Shown here in pieces: positions 8,539 to 17,082 of a stretch of DNA of 64,000 nucleotides. Under the pieces are notes generated by a model. That model did no database searches and was not told the origin of the DNA. It saw only the letters and a list, made by a program, of their open reading frames with translations. The position numbers and the translations under genes are program-made. Every line of letters begins with the position of its first letter. Within the stretch, counting starts at the first letter, position 1. Source of the stretch: Pseudonocardia kunmingensis (lineage in GTDB: Bacteria; Actinomycetota; Actinomycetes; Mycobacteriales; Pseudonocardiaceae); NCBI RefSeq assembly GCF_006716445.1, contig NZ_VFPA01000002.1:682001-746000 (forward strand). Direction: 5' to 3'.

Positions 8539-9584
8539 CCGGGCCGGTGAGCACCGCCGCGAATACACCTCCGACCGCGCTCACCACGGGCCGCGAGACC
8601 GTGCTCGAGGTCGCCGACCTCGGTGTGGACATCCACGTGGACCGCGACTGGGTCGGCATCGTCGACGGTGTGGACCTGACGGTGCGTGCCGGCGAAACCG
8701 TCGGCCTGGTCGGCGAGTCGGGTTCGGGCAAGACCGTGACGTCCCTGGCGGTGATGCAGCTGCTGCCGCCGAACTCGCGGGTGCGCGGCAGCGTGCGGCT
8801 CGGCGGGCGGGAGCTGATCTCGCTGTCCGAGGGGGAGCTCAACCGGATCCGCGGCGTCGAGATGGGGATGATCTTCCAGGAGCCGCGCCGGAGCCTGAAC
8901 CCGGCGTTCACGGTGGGCGACCAGGTGGCCGAGTCGGTGCGTCGCCACCGGGGTGCGGACCGGAGCAAGGCCTGGGACCGGGCGGTGGAGCTGTTCGAGC
9001 TCGTCGGCATCCCCGACGCGCGGCGCCGCGCGTCCGCGTACCCGCACGAGTTCTCCGGCGGGATGTGCCAGCGGGTGATGCTGGCGATGGCGCTGGCCTG
9101 CGAGCCGTCGCTGCTGATCGCCGACGAGCCCACCACCGCGTTGGACGTCACCGTGCAGCGGCAGGTGCTGTCGCTCATCGGCGAGGTGCAGCAGCGGCTC
9201 GGGATCGGCGTCCTGCTGATCACCCACGACCTCGGCGTGGTCGCCGAGGTGTGCGACCGCGCGGCGGTGATGTACGCGGGCCGGATCGTCGAGCAGGCGC
9301 CCGTCATGGAGCTGTTTGACGCACCGCAGCACCCCTACACGGCGGGCCTGCTGCACGCGATGCCCGACCACGTCCGCCACGTCGAGCGCATGGGCGTGAT
9401 CCCGGGCCGGGTGCCGCCGCCGCACGACTTCCCGGCGGGCTGCCGCTTCCACCCCCGGTGCCCGTTCGCGCAGGAGCCCACTTGCACCGAAGGGGAGATC
9501 CCGCTCCGCGACGTCACGCCCGGGCACACCGCGCGGTGTGCCCGGCTCGGTGACCTCGAGCTGGAGGACGCCTTCTATGGCTGA
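8535..9584 (+). CDS. ABC importer ATP-binding protein, DppD type
   Basis: A 349-residue cytoplasmic ATPase. Walker A is GESGSGKT, the Q-loop lies in [14 protein letters not shown], the ABC signature is FSGGMCQRV, Walker B is [12 protein letters not shown] and the switch His lies in [10 protein letters not shown]-terminal oligopeptide-transporter extension carries the Cys motif [16 protein letters not shown], typical of this subfamily and in some members an iron-sulfur site. It overlaps both neighbours (8535-8538 and 9577-9584), so the importer genes are co-translated. Confidence 0.94.
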   Translation: MTGPVSTAANTPPTALTTGRETVLEVADLGVDIHVDRDWVGIVDGVDLTVRAGETVGLVGESGSGKTVTSLAVMQLLPPNSRVRGSVRLGGRELISLSEGELNRIRGVEMGMIFQEPRRSLNPAFTVGDQVAESVRRHRGADRSKAWDRAVELFELVGIPDARRRASAYPHEFSGGMCQRVMLAMALACEPSLLIADEPTTALDVTVQRQVLSLIGEVQQRLGIGVLLITHDLGVVAEVCDRAAVMYAGRIVEQAPVMELFDAPQHPYTAGLLHAMPDHVRHVERMGVIPGRVPPPHDFPAGCRFHPRCPFAQEPTCTEGEIPLRDVTPGHTARCARLGDLELEDAFYG

Positions 9585-10428
9585 CACGACCAGCGCGACC
9601 GGCAGCGCACCTGCGCTGACCGTGACCGGCCTGCGCAAGAGCTTCCCGGCGCAGCGCAACCTGCTCGGGCGGGTCACCCGCACCGTCGACGCGGTGCGGG
9701 GCGTCGATTTCGAGGTCCGGGCCGGGGAGACCCTCGCGCTCGTCGGCGAGTCCGGGGCCGGGAAGTCCACGGTCGGGCGGCTGGTGCTGCGGCTCATCGA
9801 CCCCGACGCGGGCGAGGTCGGCGTGCTGGGGCGCGACATCACCCAGCTGGCTGGCCGCGAGCTCAGGGCGATGCGCGGTCGCGCCACGATGATCTTCCAG
9901 GACCCGTACAAGTCGCTGGACCCCCGCTCGCAGATCCGCCACTCGCTGGCCGAGCCGCTGATCGCGCAGGGGCGGTGGGGCCGGCGGGGCCGCGTCGAGC
10001 GCCTGGGAGAGCTGCTCGAGCGGGTCGGACTGGCCCCGCACTACCTCGACCGCTTCCCCTACGAGATGTCGGGCGGGCAGCTCCAGCGCGTCGCGGTGGC
10101 CAGGGCGTTGGCCACCGACCCCGAGCTCGTGGTGTGCGACGAACCCGTCGCCGCGCTGGACATGTCGATCCGCTCGCACGTGATCAACCTACTCCGCGAC
10201 CTGCAGCGGGAGCGCAACCTCGCCTACCTGTTCGTGTCCCACGACCTGTCGCTCGTCCGCGTCATCGCCGACCGGATCGCCGTCATGCGCCGCGGCGAGA
10301 TCGTGGAGTGCCGGCCCACCGCCGAGCTGTTCGCCGACCCGCAGCACTCCTACACCCGCGAGCTGCTGTCCGCGATCCCGGCCGCGCATCCGCGCAACCG
10401 GACCTTCCGCGCCGCGCCCGCCGCGTGA
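9577..10428 (+). CDS. ABC importer ATP-binding protein, DppF type
   Basis: A 283-residue second ATPase of the importer. Walker A is GESGAGKST, the signature is MSGGQLQRVAVARAL, Walker B is LVVCDEPVAALD and the switch His is in FVSHDLSLV. It stops soon after SYTRELLSAIP and lacks the Cys-containing C-terminal extension of its partner, so it is short for the subfamily. The start is the ATG at 9577 (MADTTSATG), 8 nt inside the preceding gene. It closes the core importer operon; the next gene begins 53 bp later. Confidence 0.93.
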   Translation: MADTTSATGSAPALTVTGLRKSFPAQRNLLGRVTRTVDAVRGVDFEVRAGETLALVGESGAGKSTVGRLVLRLIDPDAGEVGVLGRDITQLAGRELRAMRGRATMIFQDPYKSLDPRSQIRHSLAEPLIAQGRWGRRGRVERLGELLERVGLAPHYLDRFPYEMSGGQLQRVAVARALATDPELVVCDEPVAALDMSIRSHVINLLRDLQRERNLAYLFVSHDLSLVRVIADRIAVMRRGEIVECRPTAELFADPQHSYTRELLSAIPAAHPRNRTFRAAPAA

Positions 10429-10481
10429 GCGATCGCGTCCGTCACCGAACCCGCTTGCCGCATCCGTACCGGAGGTCGACC

Positions 10482-11399
10482 GTGCCGCCCGATTCTGCCG
10501 AGCCCGTGCCGTCCTGGTTCCGCGAGGCGTTGGCCGTCGCGGCCGAGGTCGGTGAGGTCGACGTGGCCGGCGTGCCGGTCCGCTACCGCGCATGGGGCAC
10601 GCCGGGCAACGGCGGGATCGTGCTGGTGCACGGTGGTGGGGCGCACAGCCGGTGGTGGGATCACATCGCGCCGCTGCTCGCCGCGCCCGCCGGGCGGCGC
10701 ATCATCGCGCTGGACCTGACCGGGCACGGCGACTCCGGCCGCCGCGCGGAGTACAGCCTCTCCGGCTGGGCCGAGGAGGCCGTCGTGGTGGGCAGGGCGG
10801 GCGGTGCCGGGCCGGCGCCGGTCCTCGTCGGGCACAGCATGGGCGGCATGGTCGCGCTCACCGCGGCCCGGATGTTCGGCGCCGAGCTCGGGGGCGCCAT
10901 CACCGTGGACACGCCGGTGCGCGACCTGACCCCGGAGGAGGCGGCGGCCCGCGACGGGCGCGCGTTCGGACCGTTGCGCATCTACCGCAGCCGGGAGAAG
11001 GCGATCAGCCACTTCCGCCTGGTGCCCGCACAGGCGAAGGAACTGGGCTACGTGGTCGCACACATCGCCGAGCACTCCGTACGTCCGGTCGAGGGCGGGT
11101 GGGCATGGAAGTTCGACCCGCAGGCCTTCCGCAGGCCCCCGCTCGCGGCGGCCGAACTCGCCGAGCTCGACTGCAGGGTCGCGCTGTTCCGGGCCGAGCA
11201 TGGGCTCGTCCCCGCGGCGATGAGCGACATGATCGTGGACCGGCTGGGCCGCGCCGTGCCGTCGGTGGAGATCCCTACCGCCGCCCATCACCTGATGGTC
11301 GACGAGCCGATCGCGCTCGTCACAGGGCTGCGCGCGCTGCTCGCCGACTGGGAGTACTCGACGGCCATGCGTCCCGCCGCCGTCTCCGTCCCGAGCTGA
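10482..11399 (+). CDS. Alpha/beta-fold hydrolase
   Basis: A 305-residue soluble alpha/beta hydrolase. HGGGAHSRWWDHI provides the oxyanion-hole region, GHSMGG holds the nucleophile (S119), and the final histidine is probably in TAAHHLMVDEP near the C-terminus. The GTG at 10482 follows GGAGG. It lies 53 bp after the importer ATPase on the same strand and 22 bp before the phosphatase-like gene, so it may hydrolyse an ester, lactone or amide imported by that system. The fold is certain; the substrate is not visible. Confidence 0.85.
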   Translation: MPPDSAEPVPSWFREALAVAAEVGEVDVAGVPVRYRAWGTPGNGGIVLVHGGGAHSRWWDHIAPLLAAPAGRRIIALDLTGHGDSGRRAEYSLSGWAEEAVVVGRAGGAGPAPVLVGHSMGGMVALTAARMFGAELGGAITVDTPVRDLTPEEAAARDGRAFGPLRIYRSREKAISHFRLVPAQAKELGYVVAHIAEHSVRPVEGGWAWKFDPQAFRRPPLAAAELAELDCRVALFRAEHGLVPAAMSDMIVDRLGRAVPSVEIPTAAHHLMVDEPIALVTGLRALLADWEYSTAMRPAAVSVPS

Positions 11400-11421
11400 C
11401 CGACGAACCGAGGAGGCCCAC

Positions 11422-12171
11422 GTGGCGTCGCCCGCACCCGCCCACCGCCCGCGCTGGATCGACCTGGACGGCGCGCACAACGTGCGCGATGTCGGCGGCC
11501 TGCGCGCAGGCTCGGCGCGGGTGCGCGACGGCGTGCTCCTGCGCGGAGACCACCTCGAGGACCTCACCCCGCCCGCGGCGGACCGGCTGTGCGACGAGTT
11601 GGGGTTGCGCGCGATCATCGACCTGCGCGGGCCCCGGGAAGACCCGCGAGCGGCCGACTGGATCGCGGCCAGTGGGGTGGCGCGCTTGCACCTCCCGCTG
11701 GTCGACCTCACCCGCGTGACGGACCGGGAGCGGTCCCGAGGGGATGTCGAGCTGGTCTACCGGGCCATGCTCGACGACGCCGGGCCTGCTCTCGCGCAGA
11801 TCCTGAGGTTCGTCGTGGCCGACGACCGGACCCCCGCGCTCGTCCACTGCGCCGCGGGCAAGGACCGCACCGGGATCACCGTCGCCGTCCTGCTCGCGGT
11901 GGCCGGGGTGGACAGCGCCGACATCGTGGCGGACTACGTGGCCACGGGCGAGCGGCTGGCGCGGGTGCGCGCCAGCCTCGTCCGACGGCCCGCCTACCGG
12001 AACATCGAGTTCGCCCCGCCGTCGCCGGCCGCGCTGTCCGACGCACCCATCCGGACCGTGCTGTCGGCCCTCGACGCCCACGCGGGTGGCGCGGCGGGCT
12101 TCCTCGCCGCACACGGCACCACGGCCGCCGAGATGGAGGCGTGGCGGGCGGCGCTGCTCGCTCCTGCCTGA
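11422..12171 (+). CDS. Tyrosine-phosphatase-like protein (atypical dual-specificity type)
   Basis: A 249-residue soluble protein with the phosphatase P-loop HCAAGKDRTG: nucleophile C143 and phosphate-binding R149. The early block DGAHNVRDVGGLR and LLRGDHLEDLTP are typical of the bacterial Tyr/Ser phosphatase family (Y_phosphatase3) that includes protein and phosphoinositide phosphatases. The GTG at 11422 has GAGGAGG upstream. It closes the first plus-strand operon and could dephosphorylate a protein or a small phosphorylated metabolite. An 18-bp palindrome follows 19 bp after its stop. Confidence 0.85.
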   Translation: MASPAPAHRPRWIDLDGAHNVRDVGGLRAGSARVRDGVLLRGDHLEDLTPPAADRLCDELGLRAIIDLRGPREDPRAADWIAASGVARLHLPLVDLTRVTDRERSRGDVELVYRAMLDDAGPALAQILRFVVADDRTPALVHCAAGKDRTGITVAVLLAVAGVDSADIVADYVATGERLARVRASLVRRPAYRNIEFAPPSPAALSDAPIRTVLSALDAHAGGAAGFLAAHGTTAAEMEAWRAALLAPA

Positions 12172-12190
12172 CGACGAGCGTCCGCGTGCT

Positions 12191-12208
12191 CGCGTTCCGC
12201 GGAACGCG
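12191..12208. terminator. Perfect 18-bp palindrome between convergent genes, probable bidirectional terminator
   Basis: CGCGTTCCGCGGAACGCG reads the same on both strands and lies midway between the convergent genes ending at 12171 and 12229. No U-tract follows, which is usual for actinobacterial terminators. Confidence 0.5.
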
Positions 12209-12228
12209 CCCGTGCATGATCACGGAGC

Positions 12229-13089
12229 TCAGAAGGCGGGTTGCTGCGGGCGGAGCTTGACGTACCCGCCGGCGTCGATGCGGAACTGCATGCCGGTGAC
12301 GAAGCGGGACTCGTCGGACACCAGGAACAGCACGGCATTGGCGATGTCATGCGGCTCGACGTACGGCACTCCCATGGCGCTCATCGCGGGGAACGCGCCC
12401 AGGGCGTCCTCTCGGGTCGGGTTCTCCAGGTCGGGCCGGAACTGCCGATACATGACGTCGCTGTTGAGCATGTCAGTGTTGCAGTTCGTGGGGTGCACGG
12501 CGTTCGCGCGGATCCGTCTCGGTGCGAGCGCGATCGCGAGGTCGTTGACGAACGCCGCGACAGTGCGCTTGGCGAAGGAGTAGCCCAGTCCGCCGGAGCC
12601 GTGTGCGGGATTGTCGGTGGACCCGCTGATCAGAGCGGCCAGCGAGCCGGTCGCGATCACCGAGCCACCGTCGGCCAGGTGGGGCAGCGCTGCGTCGACG
12701 GCGTTCACCACGCCGTTGAAGTCGACGGTGACGGCGTCGAGGAATGCCTGGGCCTCCTGACTGCCGAGCGGGCAGATGCCGGCCTGCGCGACGACGGCGT
12801 CGAGGCGGCCGAGCTCGGACACGCCATCCGCGACCGCCGCCTTGAGCGCGGCGGGATCGCGCACGTCCGCGGTGCGGGCGACGATGCGCCGGTCGAGTTT
12901 CTCGACCTGCCGGACGGTCTCGTCGAGGTCTTCCTGCGTGGCGAGGGGGTAGGCGTTGGTGGAGATGTCGGCGCAGATGTCCACGGCGATGATGTCTGCG
13001 CCCTCCTCGGCCAGCCGGAGGGCGTGGGAGCGGCCCTGCCCCCGCGCCGCGCCGGTGATGAAGACGACCTTCTCCTGCACCCGGCCCAT
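12229..13089 (-). CDS. Mycofactocin-coupled SDR family oxidoreductase
   Basis: A 286-residue short-chain dehydrogenase. The cofactor motif is TGAARGQG and the active-site Tyr/Lys are in YSFAK, with the Ser in VIATGS. The block GQGRSHALRLAEEGADIIAVDIC and the YPLATQEDLDETVRQVEKL insertion are hallmarks of mycofactocin-coupled SDRs, which keep a bound NAD and pass electrons to the redox peptide mycofactocin instead of exchanging NADH. The ATG at 13089 has GGAGT upstream. It is last in the P450-ALDH-SDR operon. Likely role: oxidising the alcohol made by the P450. No mycofactocin biosynthesis genes are in this window. Confidence 0.88.
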   Translation of the reverse strand: MGRVQEKVVFITGAARGQGRSHALRLAEEGADIIAVDICADISTNAYPLATQEDLDETVRQVEKLDRRIVARTADVRDPAALKAAVADGVSELGRLDAVVAQAGICPLGSQEAQAFLDAVTVDFNGVVNAVDAALPHLADGGSVIATGSLAALISGSTDNPAHGSGGLGYSFAKRTVAAFVNDLAIALAPRRIRANAVHPTNCNTDMLNSDVMYRQFRPDLENPTREDALGAFPAMSAMGVPYVEPHDIANAVLFLVSDESRFVTGMQFRIDAGGYVKLRPQQPAF

Positions 13090-13108
13090 CCGGGACTCCT
13101 TCCGTAGG

Positions 13109-14581
13109 TCAGCCACTGGCCACGCCCCAGGCGATGGTCTTGGTCTGGAGGAACTCGTCGAGCCCGTGCTCGCCCCACTCGCGGCCGAGCCCGCTCTGCT
13201 TGTAGCCGCCGAACGCCGCGTGCGGGCTGAGACCACCGCCGCCCCCGTTGACGGTGACCGTGCCGGCGCGGATCTGCTGGGCGATGCCGTAGGCGCGGAC
13301 CGGGTCCCTCGCCCACACCGCAGCGGCAAGCCCGTAGGGGCTGTCGTTCGCCAGCCGCACGGCGTGCTCGTCGTCGTCGAAGGGGATGACCACACCCACG
13401 GGCCCGAAGAACTCGGTGCGGGCGATCGTCATGGCGTTGTCGACGCCGGTGAACAGGGTCGGCTCGACGAAGAACCCCTTGTCGAGCCCGGCGGGGCGAC
13501 CGCCGCCGAACACGATCCGCGCGCCTTCCTCCTCGCCGGTCCTGATGAGCTTCTCCACTTTGTCCCGCTGCGCCTGGCTGATGAGCGGCCCCATCAGCGT
13601 GCCCGGCTCGGCGGGGTCGCCGACCGTGATGCGGGCCAGCGCGGCGGTCGCCTTCTCCACGAGCTCGTCGTGCCGCGAGCGGTGCACCAGGGTGCGGGTG
13701 AGCAGCGAGCAGCCCTGCCCCGCGTGCACGATGATGCCCCGCAGGACGTCGGCGACGGCGAGGTCGAGGTCCGCGTCGTCACAGACGATGTTGGCGGACT
13801 TGCCCCCCAGCTCCAGCACGACCTTCTTCAGCGTGGGTGCGGCCTGGCCGTAGACCATCCGCCCGACGGCGTCCGAGCCGGTGAAGCTGACCATGTCCAC
13901 CATCGGGTTCGTGGTCAGCTCCTGCCCGGCGTCGATATCGCCCGTGACGACGTTGAGCACGCCCGGCGGGAGCCCGGCCTCGTCGGCCATGTCGGCGAGC
14001 AGGAAGGACTCCAGCGGCGTCGTCGGGGCCGGCTTGAGCACGACGGTGCACCCGGCGGCCAGCGCGGGCGCGAGCTTCATGACGCTGAGGAAGAACGGGA
14101 AGTTGTACGCCGAGACGAGCCCGACGACGCCGAAGGGCTCGCGGCGCAGCACACCTTGCCCGATGCCGGCGCCGACGAACGGCATGATCGGGCGCTCCCA
14201 GGCGAACGACGGCATCACCCGCTCGGCCATGTCCCGGAAATGCCGCACCGGGATGCCCACCTGGATGGACTCCGCCAGCGGACGGGTCGAGCCCGCCTCG
14301 GTGATGTTCAGCTCGACGATCTCGGGCGACCGGCGTTCCATCACCGCTGCAAGGCGCAGCATCACCTCGGCACGTTCGCGTGGCGCCATGCGCGGCCACG
14401 GCCCGTCGTCGAAGGCCCGCCGCGCGGCCTCGATCGCACGCACCACGTCGCCGCGGGTGGCTTGCGGTACCTGCCCGATGACCTGTTCGGTCGCCGGGTT
14501 CAGGACCTCGATGCGTCGGTCGCCGTCGCTGTCGGTCCAGCCGCCGTCGATGTAGAGCCGGTAGGTCAGGTCGTCGGTCAC
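13109..14581 (-). CDS. NAD(P)-dependent aldehyde dehydrogenase
   Basis: A 490-residue aldehyde dehydrogenase of normal length. Catalytic C291 is in GQGCS, the general-base E257 in LELGGKS, with SAYNFPFF and FTGSDAVG for cofactor binding. It oxidises an aldehyde to a carboxylic acid. The start is a GTG at 14581. It sits 16 bp after the P450 gene and 19 bp before the mycofactocin-type SDR, giving a P450, alcohol dehydrogenase and aldehyde dehydrogenase series. The product acid would feed the acyl-CoA ligases nearby. The substrate is unknown. Confidence 0.93.
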   Translation of the reverse strand: MTDDLTYRLYIDGGWTDSDGDRRIEVLNPATEQVIGQVPQATRGDVVRAIEAARRAFDDGPWPRMAPRERAEVMLRLAAVMERRSPEIVELNITEAGSTRPLAESIQVGIPVRHFRDMAERVMPSFAWERPIMPFVGAGIGQGVLRREPFGVVGLVSAYNFPFFLSVMKLAPALAAGCTVVLKPAPTTPLESFLLADMADEAGLPPGVLNVVTGDIDAGQELTTNPMVDMVSFTGSDAVGRMVYGQAAPTLKKVVLELGGKSANIVCDDADLDLAVADVLRGIIVHAGQGCSLLTRTLVHRSRHDELVEKATAALARITVGDPAEPGTLMGPLISQAQRDKVEKLIRTGEEEGARIVFGGGRPAGLDKGFFVEPTLFTGVDNAMTIARTEFFGPVGVVIPFDDDEHAVRLANDSPYGLAAAVWARDPVRAYGIAQQIRAGTVTVNGGGGGLSPHAAFGGYKQSGLGREWGEHGLDEFLQTKTIAWGVASG

Positions 14582-14597
14582 GGCGTCCTCCTCGGGG

Positions 14598-15806
14598 TCA
14601 GACGGCCCATCGCAGCTTCAGCGACTCCAGGCCCCACACGCCGCCACCGCGCTCGGCGGGCTGCTCCACGACCTCGTAGTCGGGGATCAGCCGGTGCCAC
14701 TCCTCGAGCAGCACGACGAGCTCCTGGCGGGCCAGGTGGGAGCCGAGGCAGCGGTGCGGGCCGCCGCCGAAACCGAGGTGCCGGGTGACCGTTCGGTCCA
14801 GGTCGACGTGGCGGGCGTCGGCATAGACGGACTCGTCGCGCCCCGCCGCGGAGAGCGGGAACGCCGCCATGTCCCCCGCCTTGACGGGGCAGCCGTGGAA
14901 GTCCGCGTCGCGGGTGGCCTTCCGGGCCGTCTGCACGATGGGGTACGCCCGCATCAGTTCCTCGACGGCGTGCGGGATCAGCCCGGGCTCGGCCACGATC
15001 CGCTTGCGGTCCTCGCGATGCGTCGCGAGGTGGTACAGGGCGTAGGACGACTGGCTCGCCACCGTGTCCAGGCCCGCCATGAACAGCAGGAGCAGGCAGT
15101 TGAGCACGTCGCCGTCGCTGACCGGCCGGCCGTCGATCTCCCAGGACACCGCGGCGCTGACGACATCGCGCGCGTCCGGGTCCGGGTTGGCCCGCCGCTG
15201 CGCGACGAGCCCGGCGAAATAGGTCTGCACGGCCTGCATGCCGGCCATCCGGATCGCGCCGTCGGGGTCGCTCTCGCTGTCCTGGTGCAGGATCATGTGC
15301 TCCCACGACAGGAAGTCGTCGAGCTTGCTCCTGGGCATCCCCATGACCTGCAGGAAGATCGTGGACGGGAAGATCCGCGCGAACTCGCGGACGAAGTCGC
15401 CCCGGCCCCTCGGGTGCATGTCCTCGATCAGCTCGGCGGCCAGCCGGTGTTGATCGTCCTTCATCGCCTTCGTCCGGCCCGGCGAGAAGTAGCTGCCGAG
15501 CAGGTGCCGCCACTGCGTGTGCTCCGGCGGATCGAGCATGATCGGGATCCACTTGTACTGCGGGTTCGGCTCGATCGGCACGATCACCGCGCTGGACCAC
15601 AGGTCGGGCTGCTGCAGCCCGTCGAGGATCGTCTCCTGATCGGTGAAGACCCAGTAGCCGCCCGCCTCCTCGGTCCGGACGGCAGGCCGGGACAGGTCCT
15701 GATAGCCGTCCATGCGATCGAACAGCGTCCCGACGGGGACGGGCGGCGGGCTCATGACGTGGCCCACAACGGGACAGGTCGGGACGGCTGGTTCGGTGCC
15801 GGTCAT
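14598..15806 (-). CDS. Cytochrome P450 (soluble bacterial type)
   Basis: A 402-residue class I P450. The I-helix has MAGLDTVAS, the ExxR motif is EELMR, and the haem-binding loop is FGGGPHRCLG with ligand C353. No membrane anchor is present. The ATG at 15806 is preferred because GAGGAG lies 5 nt upstream; a GTG 6 nt earlier is possible. It needs electrons from a ferredoxin; one is encoded in the divergent operon at 16881. It leads the operon with ALDH and mycofactocin-type SDR. I cannot assign a CYP family. Confidence 0.92.
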   Translation of the reverse strand: MTGTEPAVPTCPVVGHVMSPPPVPVGTLFDRMDGYQDLSRPAVRTEEAGGYWVFTDQETILDGLQQPDLWSSAVIVPIEPNPQYKWIPIMLDPPEHTQWRHLLGSYFSPGRTKAMKDDQHRLAAELIEDMHPRGRGDFVREFARIFPSTIFLQVMGMPRSKLDDFLSWEHMILHQDSESDPDGAIRMAGMQAVQTYFAGLVAQRRANPDPDARDVVSAAVSWEIDGRPVSDGDVLNCLLLLFMAGLDTVASQSSYALYHLATHREDRKRIVAEPGLIPHAVEELMRAYPIVQTARKATRDADFHGCPVKAGDMAAFPLSAAGRDESVYADARHVDLDRTVTRHLGFGGGPHRCLGSHLARQELVVLLEEWHRLIPDYEVVEQPAERGGGVWGLESLKLRWAV

Positions 15807-15965
15807 GACCACTCCTCGTCGAGTGACGGTGTGAGCTGGCTCTCAGGAGCTTAGGGTGGAAGGGCCGATTTAGGTAGCCCCTATTACAGCGAGGCGTCTG
15901 AGCTGTGTCGTCTCAGCTGCGGCGGTGTGCGAATAGTTCGCGCGGTGCCTTCCTCCGTCGACGAA

Positions 15966-15980
15966 TAACGGATACCGTTA
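15966..15980. promoter_or_regulatory. Palindromic operator-like site TAACGG-ATA-CCGTTA
   Basis: A perfect 6-bp inverted repeat around ATA in the 205-bp gap between the divergent P450 and beta-hydroxyacid-dehydrogenase-like genes, 31 bp before the latter. It is a plausible TetR-type operator. Related GGATAC sites lie at 19041-19055, 34273-34287, 43940-43954 and 58683-58694. The gap also holds GGTAGCCCCTATT near 15873. Confidence 0.5.
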
Positions 15981-16011
15981 AGCTGAGGGACGTCCAACGG
16001 AGGGCGCGGGG

Positions 16012-16884
16012 ATGCGTTCGCGGATCAACGGTGACGAGGGTGCGGCTTCCGCCCCGTCCACCAGGATCGGCTTCATCGGCGCCGGCCGGATCGGCGAGCC
16101 GATGGTGGAGCGGCTGCTGGCTGTCGGACACCCCGTCGTCCTGTACGCGCGGCGGGCCGAGGTGCGGCAGCGGCTCGCCGCTGCGGGCGCCGCGGTCGTC
16201 GATGATCCGCGGGACGTCGCTGTGGCCGAGGTCGTGGTCAGCTGCTTGTACAGCGATGCCCAGGTGCTCGAGGTGCTGCCCGCGGTCGTTCGCGCGATGG
16301 ACACCGGCACCGTGCTCGTGTCGCACACGACCGGCACCCCGTCGACGCTGGCCCGACTGGCGGAAGCGAATGTCGCTGGTCGGGCCGCGATCGTCGACGC
16401 CCCGTTCAGCGGCACGGCAGAGGCGATCACGCAGGGCCGCCTCACGGTGTACCTCGGCGGCGACACCGCACACGTCGAGTCGGCGCGGCGGGTCGTCAGC
16501 GCGTACGCCGAACCTGTCATCGCCACGGGAGCGCGAGGTTCGGCGCTGCGGGTGAAGCTGCTCAACAACCTGCTGTTCGCCGCGATCAGCCAGGTCACGC
16601 TTCGCGGGCTGGAGGCGGGCCGCGCCATGGGCGTCGCGGAGCAGACGCTGCTCGACGCCCTCGCCGTCAGCAGCGGCGGCAGCAACGCGGCACGCTACAT
16701 CGCCGGCCGCGGCGGATCCGGGAGCTACATCGCCGGTGTCACGCCGTTCCTGCGCAAGGACGTGGCGGCGTGCCGGGACGTGGCGGCCGAGCTGGGACTG
16801 GACCTGTCGGCATTGCTGGATGCGGCAGGCGATGGACCGATGGACGTCGCCTGCACACCTGTCGAGAAGGGAGTGCGTCGATGA
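16012..16884 (+). CDS. NAD(P)-binding beta-hydroxyacid dehydrogenase family protein
   Basis: A 290-residue member of the 3-hydroxyisobutyrate / 6-phosphogluconate dehydrogenase superfamily. An N-terminal Rossmann domain has GFIGAGRIGEPM near residue 19, a middle segment DAPFSGTAEAITQGRLTVYLGG matches the substrate loop, and K182 in VKLLNNLL is the expected catalytic lysine. It probably oxidises a beta-hydroxy acid to the semialdehyde or keto acid, though imine reductases share this fold. GGAGGG precedes the ATG. It overlaps the ferredoxin start as ATGA, so these two are co-translated. Confidence 0.85.
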   Translation: MRSRINGDEGAASAPSTRIGFIGAGRIGEPMVERLLAVGHPVVLYARRAEVRQRLAAAGAAVVDDPRDVAVAEVVVSCLYSDAQVLEVLPAVVRAMDTGTVLVSHTTGTPSTLARLAEANVAGRAAIVDAPFSGTAEAITQGRLTVYLGGDTAHVESARRVVSAYAEPVIATGARGSALRVKLLNNLLFAAISQVTLRGLEAGRAMGVAEQTLLDALAVSSGGSNAARYIAGRGGSGSYIAGVTPFLRKDVAACRDVAAELGLDLSALLDAAGDGPMDVACTPVEKGVRR

Positions 16885-17072
16885 GGATCACGGTCGACGG
16901 TGGGAAGTGCGCCGGGCACGCGCAATGCCATGCGGTCGCCCCGGACGTGTTCGAACTCGATGAGGTCGGCTACGCCGTGCCGTTCGCCGGCGAGGCCCCG
17001 CCCGGGCTCGAGGAACAGGCCGGCCGGGGCGCCGACGCGTGCCCCGAGGGCGCGATCACGATCGAGAACTGA
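16881..17072 (+). CDS. P450-type small ferredoxin, probably [3Fe-4S]
   Basis: A 63-residue ferredoxin with cysteines C10, C16 and C54 (KCAGHAQC and ACPEGA). A histidine stands where a fourth cluster ligand would be, as in [3Fe-4S] ferredoxins that reduce actinobacterial P450s. It most likely serves the P450 encoded divergently at 14598-15806. The ATG lies in the ATGA overlap with the preceding gene. No ferredoxin reductase is encoded in this window, so reductase must come from elsewhere. Confidence 0.92.
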   Translation: MRITVDGGKCAGHAQCHAVAPDVFELDEVGYAVPFAGEAPPGLEEQAGRGADACPEGAITIEN

Positions 17073-17082
17073 GGGACCGCGG

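Noticed and set aside
16770-16880. Upstream extension of the ferredoxin frame
   Set aside because: It reads through the 3' end of the dehydrogenase gene; the ATG at 16881 gives the normal 63-residue ferredoxin and the usual ATGA overlap.
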